A stretch of 8,838 bases of DNA, taken from NCBI GenBank assembly GCA_947581885.1, contig CANPWF010000062.1:1-8838 (forward strand), given 5' to 3'. This DNA is from an uncultured Clostridia bacterium. Its GTDB lineage: Bacteria; Bacillota; Clostridia; Christensenellales; Borkfalkiaceae. Made by a program: the position numbers and the translations under genes. How positions within the stretch are numbered: the first letter of the stretch is position 1; each line of letters opens with the position of its first letter. The notes beneath the pieces are model-generated. The model saw nothing but the letters and a program-made list of their open reading frames with translations, did no database searches and was not told the DNA's origin. This document shows, piece after piece, positions 5,768 through 8,838 of this stretch.

Positions 5768-8700
5768 TCAGGAAATTGTTGCGGCAAATTTCAAAAATTT
5801 CGTCATCGCGAGCATCGTCTTGCTTCCGTCGCCCGCAGAGCGGAACCGAAGGACGGGTGCGCTCGTCATATCGAGGGAGATATGGTCGCGGTATTTTTCC
5901 ATGGCGGAAGCGAGCCCCGGGGAGGAGAGAGAGCCGAGTGCCGCAAATTCGAAGGAGCCCCCCTTCTGATCCACCGAGATCTTCCTTACCCCGAGGCGGG
6001 AGGCGTAGCTCTTCATCACCGCGATGACGAGCAGGTTGAGCGTTTCGGGCGGGAGCGGGCCGTAGCTCTCCTCCATCGAAAGACACACCCGCTTGTAATC
6101 GGAAGCCGACCTGATCTCCGCGATCTGCTTGTAGCAATCCATCCTGCCCGCATCCGATTCGACGTAGCTCTCGGGGATGAACGCCGTCGCCCGAATATCG
6201 AGATCGACGCTCTCCTGCTTTTCGCCCGTGAGTTCTTCCTTTAAGATCTTCGCGTACAGTTCGTAGCCGACCTTATCCATCTGCCCGTGCTGTTCCGCCC
6301 CGAGCACGTTGCCCGCGCCGCGGATCTCGAGGTCCCGCATGGCGATACGGAAGCCCGAACCGAGTTCGGTGAACTGCATCACCGCCTTCAAGCGTTCCGC
6401 CGCCGCCTCCGTCATCACCTTGTCGGGGCGGTACGTGAAGTAGGCGTGCGCGAGGCGGGAACTTCTCCCCACCCTTCCGCGGAGCTGATAGAGCTGAGAG
6501 ATGCCGAGCCGATCGGAATCGATGACGATGAGAGTGTTCGCGTTGGGAAGGTCGATGCCGTTCTCGATGATGGTGGTGGTGACGAGCACGTCGTATTCCC
6601 CGCGGTAAAATCCAAAGACGCTGCTTTCGAGTTCCGCCTTCTCCATTCTGCCGTGGGCAACGCAAATACGGGCTTCGGGGGCGATGCGGGAAAGTTCCGC
6701 CGCAAAGGTGCGGATGCTCTCCACGCGGTTATACAGCACGAATACCTGCCCCCCGCGGGAGATCTCGCGCACGATAGCGTCGCGGAGCAGGGTGTCCGTC
6801 TCCTCGGCGACGTACGTCTGCACGGGAAGGCGTTCCTGCGGGGGCGTTTGGATGGTGGAAATATCGCGGATGCCCGATAAAGAGAGGTGCAACGTGCGGG
6901 GAATGGGCGTTGCCGTCATGGTGAGGCAATCGATATCCCGCTTGTAGTTTTTGATCTTCTCCTTGTGTTCGACTCCGAACCGCTGTTCTTCATCGAGGAT
7001 CAGAAGCCCTAAGTTTCGGAACTTCACGTCCGAAGAGAGAAGGCGGTGCGTCCCGATGACGAAGTCCGCGTCCCCTCTTTGCAGGGCGGCGAGGGTGGAA
7101 CTTACTTCCCGCTCGGAGCGGAAGCGGTTCAAACAGACGACGCGCACGCCGAAATCCTTCATGCGCTCCGTCGCCGTGCGGAAGTGCTGTTCGCAGAGCA
7201 CCGTCGAGGGGCACATGAGGGCGACCTGCTTGCCCGCGAGCACGCAAAGATACGCCGCGCGGAGGGCGACCTCGGTCTTTCCGAACCCCACGTCCCCCAC
7301 GAGCAGGCGGTCCATCACCTTATCCGAACACATGTCGGCGAAGATCTCTTCGGAGGAAGTGAGCTGATCGGCGGTCTCTTCGAAGGGGAACGCCGCCGCG
7401 AATTCGTCCATCTCCTCCTTATACATCGGAAAGACGTATCCCCTCCGTTCGCTGCGTTCGGCGTACAGGGCTTTCAAATCGAACGCCATCTTTTTGAGGG
7501 AGGCGCGGACGCGGGCCTTCACCCGCTCGAACTCCCCGCCGCCGATCTTGGAGAGGGTGGGATTGTCGCCGCCCATGTACTTGGAGAGCACGTCCATCTG
7601 CTCGACGGGGACGTAGAGCGCGTCACCGTCCTTATACGAGAGCGCGACGTACTCCTTCACGCCATCCGTCGTCTCGATGCGTTTGGTGCCCGTGATCCGC
7701 CCGATGCCGTACCGCTCGTGCACGGCGTAGTCCCCGATCTCGGGCGCGACGAAGAGGTCCCCTCTCCGCTTTTTCACTTCCTTTTTGCGGGCGGAACCCG
7801 TGAAGAGGTCGTTCGTCCCCACCACGGCGAGTTTGCATTCGTGCAAAATAAAGCCGTGTTCAAGGGTCTCTTCCAGAGGGCAAACGCCCCTTAGATCTTG
7901 CAATTTGTTCGGAAGAACAGAGGCGTGGAGGAACGCCTCGTCGAGAGCGGCGGTGAGCGTTTGCACCCGCTTGTCGCTCCCGCAGAAGGCGAGAACGCGG
8001 TAGCCCGTCTTGTTCCATGCGGCGATGTCATTCAAGAGGTCGGGCAGGGAATTGAGGTAGCGGCGGGCGGGCGTGCAGGAAAATTCGAAAATTTTCAAGG
8101 GGTCGAAGAAGCCGATCTGCCCCGCGAAGGTTTGCAGGGCGAGGGTGCGCCTTCCTCGGAAGGAAAGGCTCTCCCGCGGGATGTACTGTCCGCCCGTGAA
8201 CGAGAGGGCTTCACCCCCCTCTTTGAGGCGGGCAACGCGCTCCCCGTGCTCGCGATACAGCCCGTCGAGCTTATCGCGGATGAGCTTGCATTCGTCGAAG
8301 ATGAGGAGAACTTCCCCGCCCAAAATCTCAAAAAGGGAGCGGGAATTTTTGAGGACGGGGAGAAGGAAGTCGGATCGGTAGCCGTCCTTTTCGAGGCTTC
8401 CGCACAGTTCGCGGACACGGGCGCGGGCGGCTTCGGGTGCGCGGGAAATTTCGCGCGAAAGGAGCTCTTTCAAATTTTCTTCCTCGCCTTCCTCCAAAAA
8501 GACATCGGAGGCCGCTGGAATTTCAACGGCATTTAAGAGCGGATAGCGTTCGCCCGTCACCTCGTCGTAGGGCTTGATGGCTTCCACTTCGTCGCCGAAA
8601 AAGTCGATCCGCATGGGGTGTTCCGCCCCGACGGGGAAGATATCGAGAATGTCGCCGCGGATGGCGAACGCGCCCATGCCGTCCACCGAATATTCCCGCG

Positions 8701-8838
8701 AATAGCCCGCCTTCGTAAGTTCTTCGACGAGGGAAGAAAGTTCGATCTCTTCCCCCACGCGGAGGGAAAACACGGGGATACGGGCGGGCACGAGCTGAAC
8801 AGCCGCCTCGATATCGGCGACGAGCACGTCCGCTCCCC
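5768..8838 (-). CDS. mfd: transcription-repair coupling factor Mfd, N-terminus beyond the window
   Basis: Mfd is a cytoplasmic ATP-dependent DNA translocase that removes RNA polymerase stalled at lesions and recruits the UvrABC excision system. About 1022 residues are visible and the frame is open to the right edge. Compared with family members of about 1150-1180 residues, roughly 100-150 N-terminal residues are missing; the GTG at 8827 is not a real start. In order: UvrB-like domain with IRGDILDIFP; RNA polymerase interaction domain starting GDYAVHERYGIG (about 7570-7735); relay region with KMAFDLKALYAER; Walker A GDVGFGKT (7274-7297); DEEQ box (6983-6994); motif III TATPIPRTL (6890-6916); and motif VI GRVGRS (6461-6478). 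After these come the translocation segment (MRDLEIRGAGNVLG) and the C-terminal regulatory domain. All helicase motifs are intact and no frameshift is seen. It ends 119 bp before the foldase gene on the same strand. Confidence 0.97.
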   Translation of the reverse strand, partial: GADVLVADIEAAVQLVPARIPVFSLRVGEEIELSSLVEELTKAGYSREYSVDGMGAFAIRGDILDIFPVGAEHPMRIDFFGDEVEAIKPYDEVTGERYPLLNAVEIPAASDVFLEEGEEENLKELLSREISRAPEAARARVRELCGSLEKDGYRSDFLLPVLKNSRSLFEILGGEVLLIFDECKLIRDKLDGLYREHGERVARLKEGGEALSFTGGQYIPRESLSFRGRRTLALQTFAGQIGFFDPLKIFEFSCTPARRYLNSLPDLLNDIAAWNKTGYRVLAFCGSDKRVQTLTAALDEAFLHASVLPNKLQDLRGVCPLEETLEHGFILHECKLAVVGTNDLFTGSARKKEVKKRRGDLFVAPEIGDYAVHERYGIGRITGTKRIETTDGVKEYVALSYKDGDALYVPVEQMDVLSKYMGGDNPTLSKIGGGEFERVKARVRASLKKMAFDLKALYAERSERRGYVFPMYKEEMDEFAAAFPFEETADQLTSSEEIFADMCSDKVMDRLLVGDVGFGKTEVALRAAYLCVLAGKQVALMCPSTVLCEQHFRTATERMKDFGVRVVCLNRFRSEREVSSTLAALQRGDADFVIGTHRLLSSDVKFRNLGLLILDEEQRFGVEHKEKIKNYKRDIDCLTMTATPIPRTLHLSLSGIRDISTIQTPPQERLPVQTYVAEETDTLLRDAIVREISRGGQVFVLYNRVESIRTFAAELSRIAPEARICVAHGRMEKAELESSVFGFYRGEYDVLVTTTIIENGIDLPNANTLIVIDSDRLGISQLYQLRGRVGRSSRLAHAYFTYRPDKVMTEAAAERLKAVMQFTELGSGFRIAMRDLEIRGAGNVLGAEQHGQMDKVGYELYAKILKEELTGEKQESVDLDIRATAFIPESYVESDAGRMDCYKQIAEIRSASDYKRVCLSMEESYGPLPPETLNLLVIAVMKSYASRLGVRKISVDQKGGSFEFAALGSLSSPGLASAMEKYRDHISLDMTSAPVLRFRSAGDGSKTMLAMTKFLKFAATIS

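Noticed and set aside
7046..7894. Open frame of 282 residues on the plus strand opposite mfd
   Set aside because: It is fully antisense to conserved Mfd helicase and RNA polymerase interaction domains and has no family features.

Overview
The window looks like ordinary chromosome from a fairly GC-rich member of the Bacillota (Clostridia-like, possibly gut-associated). The reasons are an Mfd / foldase-lipoprotein gene order familiar from clostridia, strong GGAGG-type ribosome binding sites, TTGCAN-17-TATAAT promoters, and small intergenic palindromic repeats of a kind common in gut Firmicutes. The taxonomic guess is inference; there is no rRNA or other marker here. No phage, IS transposase, CRISPR array or tRNA is visible.

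Layout. (1) Positions 1-340 are non-coding: the tail of one inverted-repeat element, a double-hairpin repeat, and a complete 104-bp inverted-repeat element. A well-formed extended -10 promoter and a short leader with an inverted repeat follow. (2) Positions 341-2487 on the plus strand hold a two-gene operon: a YqhD/BDH-type iron-containing alcohol dehydrogenase and an alpha/beta hydrolase with a probable cysteine nucleophile. (3) Positions 2488-2628 hold a second copy of the double-hairpin repeat and a strong terminator that can serve both converging operons. (4) Positions 2629-5648 on the minus strand hold uppP (undecaprenyl-diphosphatase) preceded by a large secreted lipoprotein of the PrsA/SurA foldase type. 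They form an operon with its own promoter at 5711-5739. (5) Positions 5768-8838 on the minus strand hold mfd, the transcription-repair coupling factor, whose N-terminus lies beyond the right edge.

How the genes fit together. The minus-strand foldase and uppP both act at the membrane/envelope: one probably assists folding of exported proteins, the other recycles the lipid carrier for wall synthesis. Mfd is cytoplasmic DNA repair and is linked to them by position only. The plus-strand pair probably handles small carbonyl, alcohol or ester compounds, with the dehydrogenase reducing aldehydes using NADPH. The substrate cannot be read from sequence.

I see no clear new defence or mobile system. 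The most unusual items are the lipoprotein with an apparently split parvulin domain, the two copies of the double-hairpin repeat with a compensating stem change, and the inverted repeats sitting inside or just downstream of both promoters.
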